Positions 19,262 to 26,816 of a stretch of 64,000 nt of DNA are shown here, one piece after another. Position numbers and translations under genes: made by a program. The DNA lies in assembly GCA_020049775.1 (NCBI GenBank), contig JAGVLO010000002.1, positions 106,775 to 170,774 on the forward strand. Direction: 5' to 3'. Within the stretch, counting starts at the first letter, position 1. The number at the start of each line of letters is the position of its first letter. The notes beneath the pieces are model-generated. The model ran no database searches, was not told where the DNA came from, and saw only the letters and a program-made list of their open reading frames with translations. This DNA comes from Alphaproteobacteria bacterium (GTDB lineage Bacteria; Pseudomonadota; Alphaproteobacteria; Rickettsiales; SXRF01).

Positions 19262-19516
19262 CTACGGTGGTATAACGGCTTTTTTAGCTTTCTCTCTTTT
19301 ACGCCGCACCGTATTGATCGCCGCTTTGAGGCCGATGACAACGCCGAGTGCGCCGCAGTACGCAAACAAAGTTGCATTGCTTATCCACCCGGCATTCACC
19401 AGCACCCAGCCATACGACAGCGGCATCGCCACGCCGATGATAAACAGCCAGATGAAAAAATCTGTTATCGGAGATTTTCGCGGATTGTGATCTTCGTAGG
19501 ATTTATTTTGAGGCAT
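19262..19516 (-). CDS. Small two-segment membrane protein, unknown
   Basis: 84 residues with two hydrophobic segments (FFIWLFIIGVAMPLSYGWVLV and ATLFAYCGALGVVIGLKAAI) and a strongly basic end (RRKREKAKKA). It lies directly downstream of the broken XRE gene on the same strand. No family recognised. Confidence 0.6.
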   Translation of the reverse strand: MPQNKSYEDHNPRKSPITDFFIWLFIIGVAMPLSYGWVLVNAGWISNATLFAYCGALGVVIGLKAAINTVRRKREKAKKAVIPP

Positions 19517-19547
19517 GGCTACACATCATCCTTAGCGATGGCGCGCA

Positions 19548-19856
19548 CTAGGCCAAGATATAATCCTGCAAATCGGGAACGCGGATTTGCCGAAAATATT
19601 TGACAAGGTATTTTTCCTTAAACTCAGGCGTGACGTCCTTTGGAAATTCGCTGCGCACTTTAGGAAAGTCGTAGCAGCTCACGAAAAAAACCTCCAGCTT
19701 ACAGCTGAAGAATTCGCAGAAGCGATACAGCTCCAGGGCGCTCATCGCTTCCTCACCGTTTGCCAGTTGCTCGATGCGCTTTTTGGATATGCCAATTGCC
19801 GCACCAAACCGCTCGTGTTATGCGGTGCGCCACAGCTTTATCTTCCCCTTTTTCAT
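19548..19856 (-). pseudogene. XRE-type helix-turn-helix regulator with an in-frame stop
   Basis: From ATG 19856 the frame reads a typical Xre beginning (RMKKGKIKLW), is halted by one TAA at 19818-19820, then continues with FGAAIGISKKRIEQLANGEEAM, an HTH-like segment, and runs to 19548. A shorter product of 65 residues could start at ATG 19745, but that would lack the helix-turn-helix. The simplest reading is a regulator inactivated by one point mutation. Confidence 0.65.
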
Positions 19857-19992
19857 TCTGCGAATCGTATCCTTGCACATTATAATTGTGGCGCTGATAT
19901 GGTTTTATGTGGTAATACGGCGATTATGTGCGCTGCATCCTGGTCGATCTGATGCGGCATGTCAGCCAGGCGGAGGAGTAATATTTAGCACT

Positions 19993-20289
19993 ATGAAAAT
20001 CCTGATGCTGATATTTGCATGCCTTTTCTGCTTGGCGACCATCCCAGCCATGGCCGATTACAGCTGCGCTGTGGAAACCAAGGGCTGCTCCAGTGATCGT
20101 GAGAAAGATACTCCCGGCGACAAAGCGATTGCCTGCTTGCAATGTGAATGCTGTATCAGCGGCGTTAGTATTTCCAGCCCGTCTTCCACCACACTCAAGT
20201 TTTTTATCGCACAGCTGCCACTAGCCAGCGAAAGCTATCTCAAGCCTTCCTGTATTGTTGGGCCGCCACTGGAACCTCCTACCGTCTAA
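19993..20289 (+). CDS. Small secreted cysteine-containing protein, unknown
   Basis: 98 residues with a clear signal peptide (MKILMLIFACLFCLATIPAMA) and six Cys in the mature part, including CLQCECC. GGAGGAG lies 14 bases upstream. It sits directly before the outer-membrane protein gene and may be co-transcribed. The Cys cluster in a metal-resistance island suggests metal binding, but that is inference. Confidence 0.6.
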   Translation: MKILMLIFACLFCLATIPAMADYSCAVETKGCSSDREKDTPGDKAIACLQCECCISGVSISSPSSTTLKFFIAQLPLASESYLKPSCIVGPPLEPPTV

Positions 20290-20321
20290 TTTTGTTTTAT
20301 CGCGTCATAACAAAACAAAAT
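20289..20321. repeat. A/T-rich inverted repeat before the porin-like gene
   Basis: ATTTTGTTTT (20289-20298) and AAAACAAAAT (20312-20321) form a perfect 10-bp inverted repeat around a 13-base centre. It lies 13 bases before the start of the next gene, so an operator or mRNA leader hairpin is as likely as a terminator. Confidence 0.4.
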
Positions 20322-20334
20322 TATTAGAGGTAGT

Positions 20335-21591
20335 ATGTTTAGAAATTATCAAATTAAGTCCATTGTAAGCCTTTCGGCGCTTGCAACATTCATGTGCGCT
20401 TCGCCCTCTCTCGCGGAGCCGGTTGATTTACTTAAAAAAGCGCTGGTGGATGATAGCAAGCATTACATAAATTTCCGCTATCGCTTGGAAACGGTAGATC
20501 AGGATGGTCTTGCGGAAAACGCCACCGCTTCCACATTGCGCTCCGCGCTGGGCTATCAGACCGGCTCATTGTATGATTTCTCCGGCACGATAGAGTTTCA
20601 GAATATAGCTGGCTTAGGCGCGGAACGGTACAACGATACGATTAACGGGAAAACGCAATTTCCGACGGTCGCAGACCCTGAGCAGACGGTGCTGAATAAA
20701 TTATTTCTTTCCTATTCAGGCATTCCAGAAACTGTCGTTTCTTTCGGGCGGCAGCTTTATAACTTCGATAACATGCGCTTCGTGAACGATAATGAATGGC
20801 GGCAGCAACATCAAACCTATGATTCTTTTTCGCTGGTCAATAACTCACTGCCCGATACGACGCTGAATTATGTATATACCTACAAGCTCAATCTATCGAA
20901 TGGAAATGACTTTGCCACCGGCAATCGTGATGTGGATTTCCACTTCTTAAATGGGAAATACAGCGGTTGGAAATACGGCAGCGTTGTAGGCTATGCCTAC
21001 TTACTGGATTATGATCTTGCCTCTCTTTCTTCTATGGCTTCGCAATCTTACGGGTTGCGCTTTACAGGCAAAGCGCCGGTCACGGAAGGCATCAATGCGC
21101 TCTATACGGCTGAATATGCGATACAGTCCGATTACGGCAATAACACCGCGAATTATAATGCGGATTATTTTCTCGGTGAGCTGGGCATAGGGCAGGAACA
21201 GTGGAGCGTCTTGCTCGGATATGAGCTGGTCGGTGCCGATGGCACGAATGGCGTGTTCAATACGCCCCTTGCATCTATACACGCGTTTCATGGCTGGGCG
21301 GATAAGTTTGCTACTACCCCCGCTAACGGTATTGAAGACAAGTATATCAAAGCGGCCTACACCGTGAAATCACCCGAATATGCTGCGCTGGATGGGCTGA
21401 AATTTGATTTACGCTATCACCAGTTCGATGCCGAACAAGGCAATGCAGATTATGGCAGCGAGGTGGACATGCAAATCTCTAAAAATTTCCTCAAGCACTA
21501 TTCGGCGGCGGTTCAATTTGCCGATTACAACGCCGATAGTTTCGCAACTGATACGCAGAAAATATATATTATGCTTGGAGCGAAGTTCTGA
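20335..21591 (+). CDS. Outer-membrane beta-barrel protein (porin/alginate-export-like)
   Basis: 418 residues. Signal peptide to about 28 (SLALATF..SPSLAEP-type), then repeated amphipathic strands rich in Tyr, Gly, Asn and Asp, and a terminal strand ending in ...YIMLGAKF with the C-terminal Phe typical of outer-membrane proteins. The segment VVSFGRQLYNFDNMRFVND resembles Alginate_exp/OprD-like barrels. Substrate unknown; in this setting it could pass metal-linked solutes. Confidence 0.75.
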   Translation: MFRNYQIKSIVSLSALATFMCASPSLAEPVDLLKKALVDDSKHYINFRYRLETVDQDGLAENATASTLRSALGYQTGSLYDFSGTIEFQNIAGLGAERYNDTINGKTQFPTVADPEQTVLNKLFLSYSGIPETVVSFGRQLYNFDNMRFVNDNEWRQQHQTYDSFSLVNNSLPDTTLNYVYTYKLNLSNGNDFATGNRDVDFHFLNGKYSGWKYGSVVGYAYLLDYDLASLSSMASQSYGLRFTGKAPVTEGINALYTAEYAIQSDYGNNTANYNADYFLGELGIGQEQWSVLLGYELVGADGTNGVFNTPLASIHAFHGWADKFATTPANGIEDKYIKAAYTVKSPEYAALDGLKFDLRYHQFDAEQGNADYGSEVDMQISKNFLKHYSAAVQFADYNADSFATDTQKIYIMLGAKF

Positions 21592-21987
21592 AAATGCAGC
21601 ACGATATTATAACTAATTATTATGAGGCTTAATTATAAAGAGTATTGTTATCGTAATCGCCGCTGCTCTTGGCGCTGGACTCTCACCGGAATTCCAGGCG
21701 CAACGCTTGCCGCAGGAGCGACCCAGCGGCAAAGCTGACGATGCAAGCTGACCGATCAAAAACAACCAACAAGTCAGTAACAGCCAATTTCGCGGTAAGC
21801 ATATACGGCCCAGGCGAAGGCGGCGTATGTGCTTGCCGAGCAGCGGCTGGAAGCCTTCAATACCGGCAAGAAAGCGCGCTTTACGAGCAAATCCTGACGC
21901 AAAAGGATTTAGTAACCGCCCTTTGATAGTTGTAATCACGAGTTATTAGTAATTGGGCTTTATAAGAATCCTGCCAACATTATTGGG
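21592..21987 (+). other. Decayed coding stretch, no intact gene
   Basis: Around 21635-21750 one frame gives a signal-peptide-like stretch (KSIVIVIAAALGAGLSPEF) without a normal start and with an early stop; around 21810-21895 another frame gives KAAYVLAEQRLEAFNTGKKARF. These look like pieces of one or two small genes broken by frameshifts. No function can be assigned. Confidence 0.35.
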
Positions 21988-22222
21988 TTGATGATTGATG
22001 TAAGCAATTGCAAAGTCCATCCGCAAGCAGTGGGCGCAAAAAGCGGCAATCAGTACATGTGCCGCACAAAAGGGGGCTCAACATAAAGCTGCATCTCGCC
22101 GTGGATGCGCATGGTATGCTGGTCAGGGCTCTTATTACACAAGGTACAACAGCAGATTGCACTCAAGCAAGCCAACTGATTGAAGAGATCGCCGCCCAAT
22201 CTTTTGCTTTATCCAACATAAA
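21988..22222 (+). pseudogene. IS5-family transposase remnant, frameshifted
   Basis: LMIDVSNCKVHPQAVGAKSGNQ matches the first catalytic block of IS5/IS427-type DDE transposases. A stop and frameshift occur at about 22083, after which the next frame continues with KLHLAVDAHGMLVRALITQGTTADCTQA. The sequence ends before the second catalytic Asp block. No terminal inverted repeats were found. An IS fragment, not an active element. Confidence 0.78.
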
Positions 22223-22368
22223 TCACCTCCTGTTATATTATTTGGTGCGAAATCGCGCTCTATGGCAATATGGAATCTTGCCCAAGGGATAAAAACACTG
22301 TAAATACTGGGGATTAAATAGAACTGCTGGTATTTCCCGCGCAATTGACCCTTATTGGTTAATTTTTT

Positions 22369-22393
22369 GAGGGATAATGCGCTCATCCGCGTC
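22369..22393 (+). promoter_or_regulatory. Candidate ECF-sigma promoter 1 (cnrY operon)
   Basis: GAGGGAT, 14 bases, CGTC. The same arrangement with identical spacing occurs four more times in the island. This one lies 36 bases before the cnrY-like ATG, suggesting autoregulation of the cnrYXH group by its own sigma factor. Confidence 0.72.
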
Positions 22394-22428
22394 TTATATC
22401 CTACATGGCATGAGAAATGGAGGCCTTT

Positions 22429-22755
22429 ATGGATGACCGAAACCTAGACCAATTATTACTATCGCATTTCGCCCAGCCGGTGCCGATGCAAAGATTGCCG
22501 CAGCTCCAGCGCAACGTATGGCAGGGCGTCGCCGCGCGCGAGCGGCCATCCTTCATCGTGCGGTTTGTGGGGGAGCTGTTTAATAGCGAGTTACGCTTTG
22601 GCCCGGCGTTTGCCGCGATGGTGGTGGGTATTTTCTTTGGGTATACGACCCTAGAAGCACCGGTTGCCCCTGTGGAATACGCGGCTGCGCAAGGCTTGGG
22701 CTTTGAACTCTTTTCTTCGTTTTATTCTCACCCGCTGCAAAAAGTAAAATTATGA
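22429..22755 (+). CDS. cnrY: CnrY-like membrane anti-sigma factor
   Basis: 108 residues. A basic cytoplasmic N-terminal region of about 60 residues, one membrane segment (about 67-84, FAAMVVGIFFGYT), and a short periplasmic tail. Sequence similarity to known CnrY cannot be claimed by eye; the call rests on size, topology and order, directly before a CnrX-like sensor and CnrH-like sigma factor. ATG 22429 is chosen because GGAG lies 6 bases upstream. It overlaps the next gene by 4 bases. Confidence 0.7.
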   Translation: MDDRNLDQLLLSHFAQPVPMQRLPQLQRNVWQGVAARERPSFIVRFVGELFNSELRFGPAFAAMVVGIFFGYTTLEAPVAPVEYAAAQGLGFELFSSFYSHPLQKVKL

Positions 22756-23189
22756 AACCAAAATACCGTGAACTGCGGTTGATCCTGCTCGTCGCGCTGA
22801 CCGCGTTCGCCATCTGCACCATTAGCAACCGTTTTATGTTATCTCATGAAAAACACCCGCAAGACCCCGATCAATGGCTGGAGGATCAATTGAAGCTCAC
22901 CGCCGCCCAGCAGACCAAACTGGCTGAGGTGGAGAGTCGCTACGACCAGCGTAAAAGCGATCTGGCGGTTAAAATCCGTGCCGCCAACGCCGATCTCGCC
23001 AAAGCGATTATGGAGGATAAGCGTTATTCCGAGCGTGTCAAAAAAGCCGAAGCCGCTATCCATGCCGCGCAGGGAGAATTAAAGCGCGCCACGCTGGAGC
23101 ATTTCTTCGAAATGCAGCCGCATCTCACGCCGGAACAACGCGAAACGCTCAACGCTCTGGCGGTCAATGCCCTCTATCATAACCCTTAA
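22752..23189 (+). CDS. cnrX: CnrX-like periplasmic heavy-metal sensor
   Basis: 145 residues: N-terminal membrane anchor (LILLVALTAFAICTIS) then an all-helical periplasmic domain. HEKH just after the anchor, a Glu-rich helix, and HFFEM (H-x-x-x-M) in the last helix fit the metal-ligand pattern of CnrX, which senses Ni or Co and releases CnrH through CnrY. It overlaps both neighbours, consistent with a translationally coupled sensor, anti-sigma and sigma unit. Confidence 0.8.
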   Translation: MKPKYRELRLILLVALTAFAICTISNRFMLSHEKHPQDPDQWLEDQLKLTAAQQTKLAEVESRYDQRKSDLAVKIRAANADLAKAIMEDKRYSERVKKAEAAIHAAQGELKRATLEHFFEMQPHLTPEQRETLNALAVNALYHNP

Positions 23190-23742
23190 CCGCGCATCCA
23201 GCAACGATCAGGAAAGCGATGACATTCTGCTTAAGCGGTTGCAGGATGGCGACCGCTCGGCGCTGGATGCGTTGATGCGCCGCCATCACGCCCCGCTGTC
23301 GCGTTTCGTGCATCATTATCTGCACGGTGCGCCTGGCGTGGAAGATATCGTGCAGGAGAGTTTCATTCGCCTGTATTTCAAGGCCAAGGGATTCCGGTTT
23401 CAATCCGCGCCACGCACCTGGCTGTATCAGATCGCTGTCAATCTCTGTAAAGACCACCGCCGCCGGAACCGCGAGATGTTTGCTTCTTTTGATGCGGAGG
23501 TAATGGAGCAGGAATCCGGGGAGCCGGGTGTAGATGTGCAGCTGCAGCATAAGCGCGATCTGGTGCGTGTTTCCAAATATATTGACGGGTTGCCCGAAAA
23601 GCTTAAAACGGCGTTGACCCTATTCGCCGTGGAAGAACGCAGTCAGGAAGAATGTGCTTCTTTGCTCGGTATTACGCCCAAGGCGCTGGAACTGCGTGTT
23701 TACCGCGCGCGTAAATTACTGGCTGATAAATTTTCAAAATAG
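23167..23742 (+). CDS. cnrH: CnrH-like ECF sigma factor
   Basis: 191 residues. Sigma-70 region 2 (DRSALDALMRRHHAPLSRFVHHYLHG, DIVQESFIRLY, APRTWLYQIAVNLCKDHRRR) and region 4 (LPEKLKTALTLFAVEERSQEECASLLGITPKALELRVYRARKLL). No region 3, as expected for the ECF group. Its ATG lies inside the end of cnrX. By analogy with Cupriavidus cnrYXH it should drive the downstream efflux genes; the five GAGGGAT-N14-CGTC sites are its likely promoters. Confidence 0.88.
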   Translation: MPSIITLNRASSNDQESDDILLKRLQDGDRSALDALMRRHHAPLSRFVHHYLHGAPGVEDIVQESFIRLYFKAKGFRFQSAPRTWLYQIAVNLCKDHRRRNREMFASFDAEVMEQESGEPGVDVQLQHKRDLVRVSKYIDGLPEKLKTALTLFAVEERSQEECASLLGITPKALELRVYRARKLLADKFSK

Positions 23743-23759
23743 ATTAAAGGAGAGAAAAC

Positions 23760-24059
23760 ATGCCGCTTATGATGTGCCCTAACTGCCAAACTGGAATGAA
23801 GGAAATCAACCGCGAAGGCGTGCAGATCGATATGTGCGCCACCTGCCATGGCGTGTGGCTCGACCGCGGCGAGTTGAACAAGCTGCTGGAAATTAACCGT
23901 CAAGATTTTGCGCCCGCCGCAGCACCGCCGCAACGCGATTCCCAAGCGCCACGACAACGAGAAGATTACGACGATCATAATTCGCGCGGCTATGGCAAGC
24001 ATGGTGGCAATTATCGGAAGAAATCCAAGTTTGAATCGTTATTCGACATGTTCGACTAA
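23760..24059 (+). CDS. Zinc-ribbon (zf-TFIIB) protein
   Basis: 99 residues. The first 45 residues form a zinc ribbon, CPNCQTGM...CATCHGVWLDRGEL, the typical bacterial zf-TFIIB family. The rest is charged and low complexity with Arg, Gln, Asp and a short end FESLFDMFD. AGGAGAG precedes the ATG. It is the fourth gene of the cnrYXH group and is followed by a hairpin at 24098-24127. Confidence 0.82.
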   Translation: MPLMMCPNCQTGMKEINREGVQIDMCATCHGVWLDRGELNKLLEINRQDFAPAAAPPQRDSQAPRQREDYDDHNSRGYGKHGGNYRKKSKFESLFDMFD

Positions 24060-24068
24060 AATAAAGTC

Positions 24069-24093
24069 GAGGGATAACGCAGGCTCCCGCGTC
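24069..24093 (+). promoter_or_regulatory. Candidate ECF-sigma promoter 2
   Basis: GAGGGAT, 14 bases, CGTC. It lies between the zinc-ribbon gene and a hairpin, with no ordinary gene starting within 150 bases. It may produce a short RNA, or reach the minigene at 24151-24195 (14 codons, weak ribosome site). Confidence 0.6.
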
Positions 24094-24097
24094 GTTA

Positions 24098-24127
24098 AAA
24101 ACGCGTGTTTCACCGCAGGCGCGTTTT
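24098..24127. terminator. Hairpin AAAACGCG/CGCGTTTT after the zinc-ribbon gene
   Basis: Perfect 8-bp stem with a 14-base loop, T-tract included in the stem. Likely a terminator of the cnrYXH group; because candidate promoter 2 precedes it by only a few bases, it would also end or shape any RNA starting there. Confidence 0.55.
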
Positions 24128-24187
24128 AGATAAACAACGAAAGACGTTGCTATGAAAACCTCTCGCGCTAAGACGCGAAAAATATAT

Positions 24188-24212
24188 GAGGGATAGGAGC
24201 TTCGTTTGCGTC
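24188..24212 (+). promoter_or_regulatory. Candidate ECF-sigma promoter 3
   Basis: GAGGGAT, 14 bases, CGTC, 59 bases before the ATG of the small secreted protein gene at 24272. A leader hairpin GCGCC/GGCGC (24221-24239) lies between them. Confidence 0.7.
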
Positions 24213-24271
24213 GAATAAATGCGCCGCCTTTTTAGGCGCTTTCTCATTCATTATAAACTTAGGAGCATCTT

Positions 24272-24562
24272 ATGCACAACGTATCTCTCCTGCGCACCCT
24301 GGCGGTGGCCGGTATCGTGGCGATGACAATAGCCAGCCCGGCTTTAGCGAAGGGCGATTTGCAGAAACAGCGTCGCGCCGCGCAAGATCAGGCCTATTGG
24401 CAGGGTAAAATGAGCGACAATACAGCGGCGGCTCAACGGCAAAGCCAGGGCGGTAATTCACCGGAAGCAAAATACCAAGGCGGCGTGTCGCAATATCCTT
24501 GCGCGCATTGCGTTTATGATAACGCGCGTGGCGGCTATGTCTTTTCGCCTTCACGCAAATGA
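24272..24562 (+). CDS. Small secreted protein of the metal module, unknown
   Basis: 96 residues. Signal peptide ending ASPALA, then a polar Gln/Ser-rich region and near the end CAHC, a possible metal-binding pair. AGGAG precedes the ATG. It forms its own unit: its own candidate ECF promoter upstream and a strong terminator downstream. I recognise no family. Control by the CnrH-like sigma factor suggests a role in metal stress; this is inference. Confidence 0.65.
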   Translation: MHNVSLLRTLAVAGIVAMTIASPALAKGDLQKQRRAAQDQAYWQGKMSDNTAAAQRQSQGGNSPEAKYQGGVSQYPCAHCVYDNARGGYVFSPSRK

Positions 24563-24571
24563 TCCAACGTA

Positions 24572-24597
24572 GGGGAAGCTTCGGCTTCCCCCTTTTT
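24572..24597 (+). terminator. Rho-independent terminator
   Basis: GGGGAAGC and GCTTCCCC form a perfect 8-bp stem with a 4-base loop, followed by a T-run at 24593-24597. It closes the single-gene unit 24272-24562. Confidence 0.9.
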
Positions 24598-24620
24598 ACG
24601 CATGACGGGATAAAATTGTT

Positions 24621-24645
24621 GAGGGATGCACGACGAGTTTCCGTC
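24621..24645 (+). promoter_or_regulatory. Candidate ECF-sigma promoter 4 (czc operon)
   Basis: GAGGGAT, 14 bases, CGTC. Placed just after the terminator and 190 bases before czcI, it is the natural candidate promoter for the czcI-C-B-N-A operon, with a long leader. Confidence 0.68.
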
Positions 24646-24682
24646 ACATACAGTAATTCATTGTTAACTTGCCGAGGTGCCT

Positions 24683-24793
24683 ATGCTTCATTTTGAGAAA
24701 ATCCTGCCACATAACGCGCAAGTGTTAAAAAAGGATTTACAAACTGTGAGCAGATTGCCACACACCCCTATAATTCGACCTGTAGTACCCTGA
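24683..24793 (+). CDS. Possible 36-residue leader peptide before czcI
   Basis: A short frame (begins MLHFEKILPH) with GAGGTG 5 bases upstream, located between candidate ECF promoter 4 and czcI. It may be a leader peptide or chance; no homology recognised. Confidence 0.25.
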   Translation: MLHFEKILPHNAQVLKKDLQTVSRLPHTPIIRPVVP

Positions 24794-24834
24794 TATATTT
24801 TGCTTATTTCTAACAGCTACTGTAAAGTCTCCGC

Positions 24835-25176
24835 ATGAAAAAAATCGCCACACTATTGCTTGTGATGATTAGCCTGGTGATCACTCCTGTGCTCGCCGGT
24901 CAGTGTATTCATGCGCATACGGCTGGGTTCGATACCGCCGATACGCAGCAAGACGCCAAGCAAAAGGGTGACGAGAATACGGGCAAAAAAATGCCCGGCA
25001 ATCCCGCGCATCTGGCACATCAATGCTGCGGACATGCTTCGGCGGCGCATCCTAATCCTTCCGTCGATATTTCGGTGAACGCCATCCCTCAGACCTCTGT
25101 TGTGGGAATGTGGAAGGAAGCGCGTTATGACTCGCGCGACGTTAGCCCGCTTTTAGAGCCACCCTCACACGCTTAA
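24835..25176 (+). CDS. czcI: CzcI-like periplasmic metal-resistance protein
   Basis: 113 residues. Signal peptide (MKKIATLLLVMISLVITPVLA), then GQCIHAH at the mature start and HLAHQCCGHASAAH further on, a His/Cys pattern like CzcI, which in Cupriavidus precedes czcCBA and modulates its expression. Position immediately before czcC supports the call. Sequence similarity outside the His/Cys parts was not assessed. Confidence 0.65.
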   Translation: MKKIATLLLVMISLVITPVLAGQCIHAHTAGFDTADTQQDAKQKGDENTGKKMPGNPAHLAHQCCGHASAAHPNPSVDISVNAIPQTSVVGMWKEARYDSRDVSPLLEPPSHA

Positions 25177-25274
25177 GCCCTTTTTGCGGCGTGCCGTGCC
25201 GTATGTTTCGCTTAAGGCGAGCCATGCTCCACGCGCGCCAAAACAGTGTTTTTCCCTGCGTGTGAGAGTATTTC

Positions 25275-26816
25275 ATGATTCGATCTTTTTCCCTAAGCCT
25301 CCTGTGTTCCACTATATTGGTATGCGTCAGCGCTTGCACCTCGTCGGAGGCGCAGCCCGTCGAGACTAAAATTGAAAATCCGCCCGCTGTGGTGAAGCAG
25401 CCGATTGAATCCGCCGCGCCGCTTCCTATGGATAGCCCGACGCTGGAAATGCCTCCCGTCAAAGCCGAAACGCCCGCGCCGGAGGAGCCGAAACCGGTAG
25501 TGCTGGGCGTCGCATTGGAAGCATCCACGCCTGCGGCTATTCCATTAATGCCCATCACTCCAGCGGGGGATACACACGCTCATAAAATAGCGCCCACACC
25601 GATGCCAGCGGGTGCGTTGACGCTGGATGTCGCAATACAAAAAGCCTTAGCCGCATCGCCGCGCCTGCGCTCGGCCAATGCTTCGGTGCTGGCGAGCCGT
25701 GGCGAACGCAGTCAAGCAAGTGCGCTACCCAACCCGGAGGTGGGCATTGATACAGAGAATTTCGCAGGAAAAGGCGACTATCGTGGCACCAAATCATTGG
25801 AAACCACTGCGGGCATCACGCAGTTGATTGAACTGGGCGGCAAGCGGGGAAGCCGCATGGATATCGCCGATCAGGGCATGGCTGTGAGCCAACTGGATCT
25901 TGAGGCTGAGCGCCTGAATCTTATCCGTGACGTAACGGTGGCTTTTATTGAGGTCGCCGCTTCCGAGGAACACTTAAAAATTGTAGGGGAACAACGTGAC
26001 CTTGCTGAAGATGTATTTCAGGAAGTTGCAAAGCGGGTTTCCGCTGCGCGTGAGCCGACGATTCAGCAGAATAAATCGGAAGTTATCCGGGCCACCGCGC
26101 GCATCGCCTATGAAACCGCGCAACGCGAGGTCACGCAGGCCAAACGTAAACTCACCGGCCTGTGGGGCGGCGGAGCGGAGCCGGTAACGCTCAATACCGG
26201 CACACTCTTCGAGCTACAAGAACCGCCACCCGCGCCAGCGCTGGAAAGCACACTGTCACAGAATCCTGACTTCACGCGTTTGGATGCGGAAATCAAGCGC
26301 AGCAAAGCCAGTTACGATTTAGAGCGCGCCAACGCGATCCCCGATCCGCGTGTAAGTGTCGGCATGCGTGATTACCGCGAAAGCGGTGACCGGGCATTTG
26401 TAGCCGGTATTTCCATCCCCATCCCCGTGTTTAATATGAACCGGGGCAATATCGAACGCGCCCGCCATATTGTTAGCAAAACCGAAAGCGATGCACAGAC
26501 CACGAAACTGCAGATGGGTACGGATTTAAGCCAGCGCTACCAGGATATGAATATCGCTTATGCGCAGGTGGAAAGCCTACAGCATGAGATCATTCCAACC
26601 GCTGAAAAATCCTTTCGCTTAAGCCGTGCGGGCTACCGCGAAGGAAAGTTCGCGTTTCTGGAAGTGCTGGATGCGCAGCGCACGTTATTCGACGCCAAGG
26701 AACAGCGCGTCGCCGCGCTTAGAAATTACCATACGGCGCGCGCCGAAGTGGAGCGCTTGAGCGCCAAAAACTTACAAAACACCGTCATTAAGAATGAGGA
26801 CGACCATGAGGAATAA
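25275..26816 (+). CDS. czcC: CzcC-like outer-membrane efflux protein
   Basis: 513 residues. Lipoprotein signal with lipobox VSAC at about 18-21, a Pro/Ala/Glu-rich linker to about 110, then a TolC/OEP domain: LDVAIQKALAASPRL, LPNPEVGIDTENF, and the second repeat QNPDFTRLDAEIKRS. It forms the outer-membrane channel of the tripartite metal efflux pump. The ~90-residue Pro-rich linker is longer than in typical CzcC. Its end overlaps czcB. Confidence 0.9.
   Translation: MIRSFSLSLLCSTILVCVSACTSSEAQPVETKIENPPAVVKQPIESAAPLPMDSPTLEMPPVKAETPAPEEPKPVVLGVALEASTPAAIPLMPITPAGDTHAHKIAPTPMPAGALTLDVAIQKALAASPRLRSANASVLASRGERSQASALPNPEVGIDTENFAGKGDYRGTKSLETTAGITQLIELGGKRGSRMDIADQGMAVSQLDLEAERLNLIRDVTVAFIEVAASEEHLKIVGEQRDLAEDVFQEVAKRVSAAREPTIQQNKSEVIRATARIAYETAQREVTQAKRKLTGLWGGGAEPVTLNTGTLFELQEPPPAPALESTLSQNPDFTRLDAEIKRSKASYDLERANAIPDPRVSVGMRDYRESGDRAFVAGISIPIPVFNMNRGNIERARHIVSKTESDAQTTKLQMGTDLSQRYQDMNIAYAQVESLQHEIIPTAEKSFRLSRAGYREGKFAFLEVLDAQRTLFDAKEQRVAALRNYHTARAEVERLSAKNLQNTVIKNEDDHEE

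Noticed and set aside
19109..19603. A 164-residue plus-strand frame
   Set aside because: It overlaps a better small membrane protein on the minus strand, lacks a ribosome site and has arginine- and proline-rich composition typical of a shadow frame.
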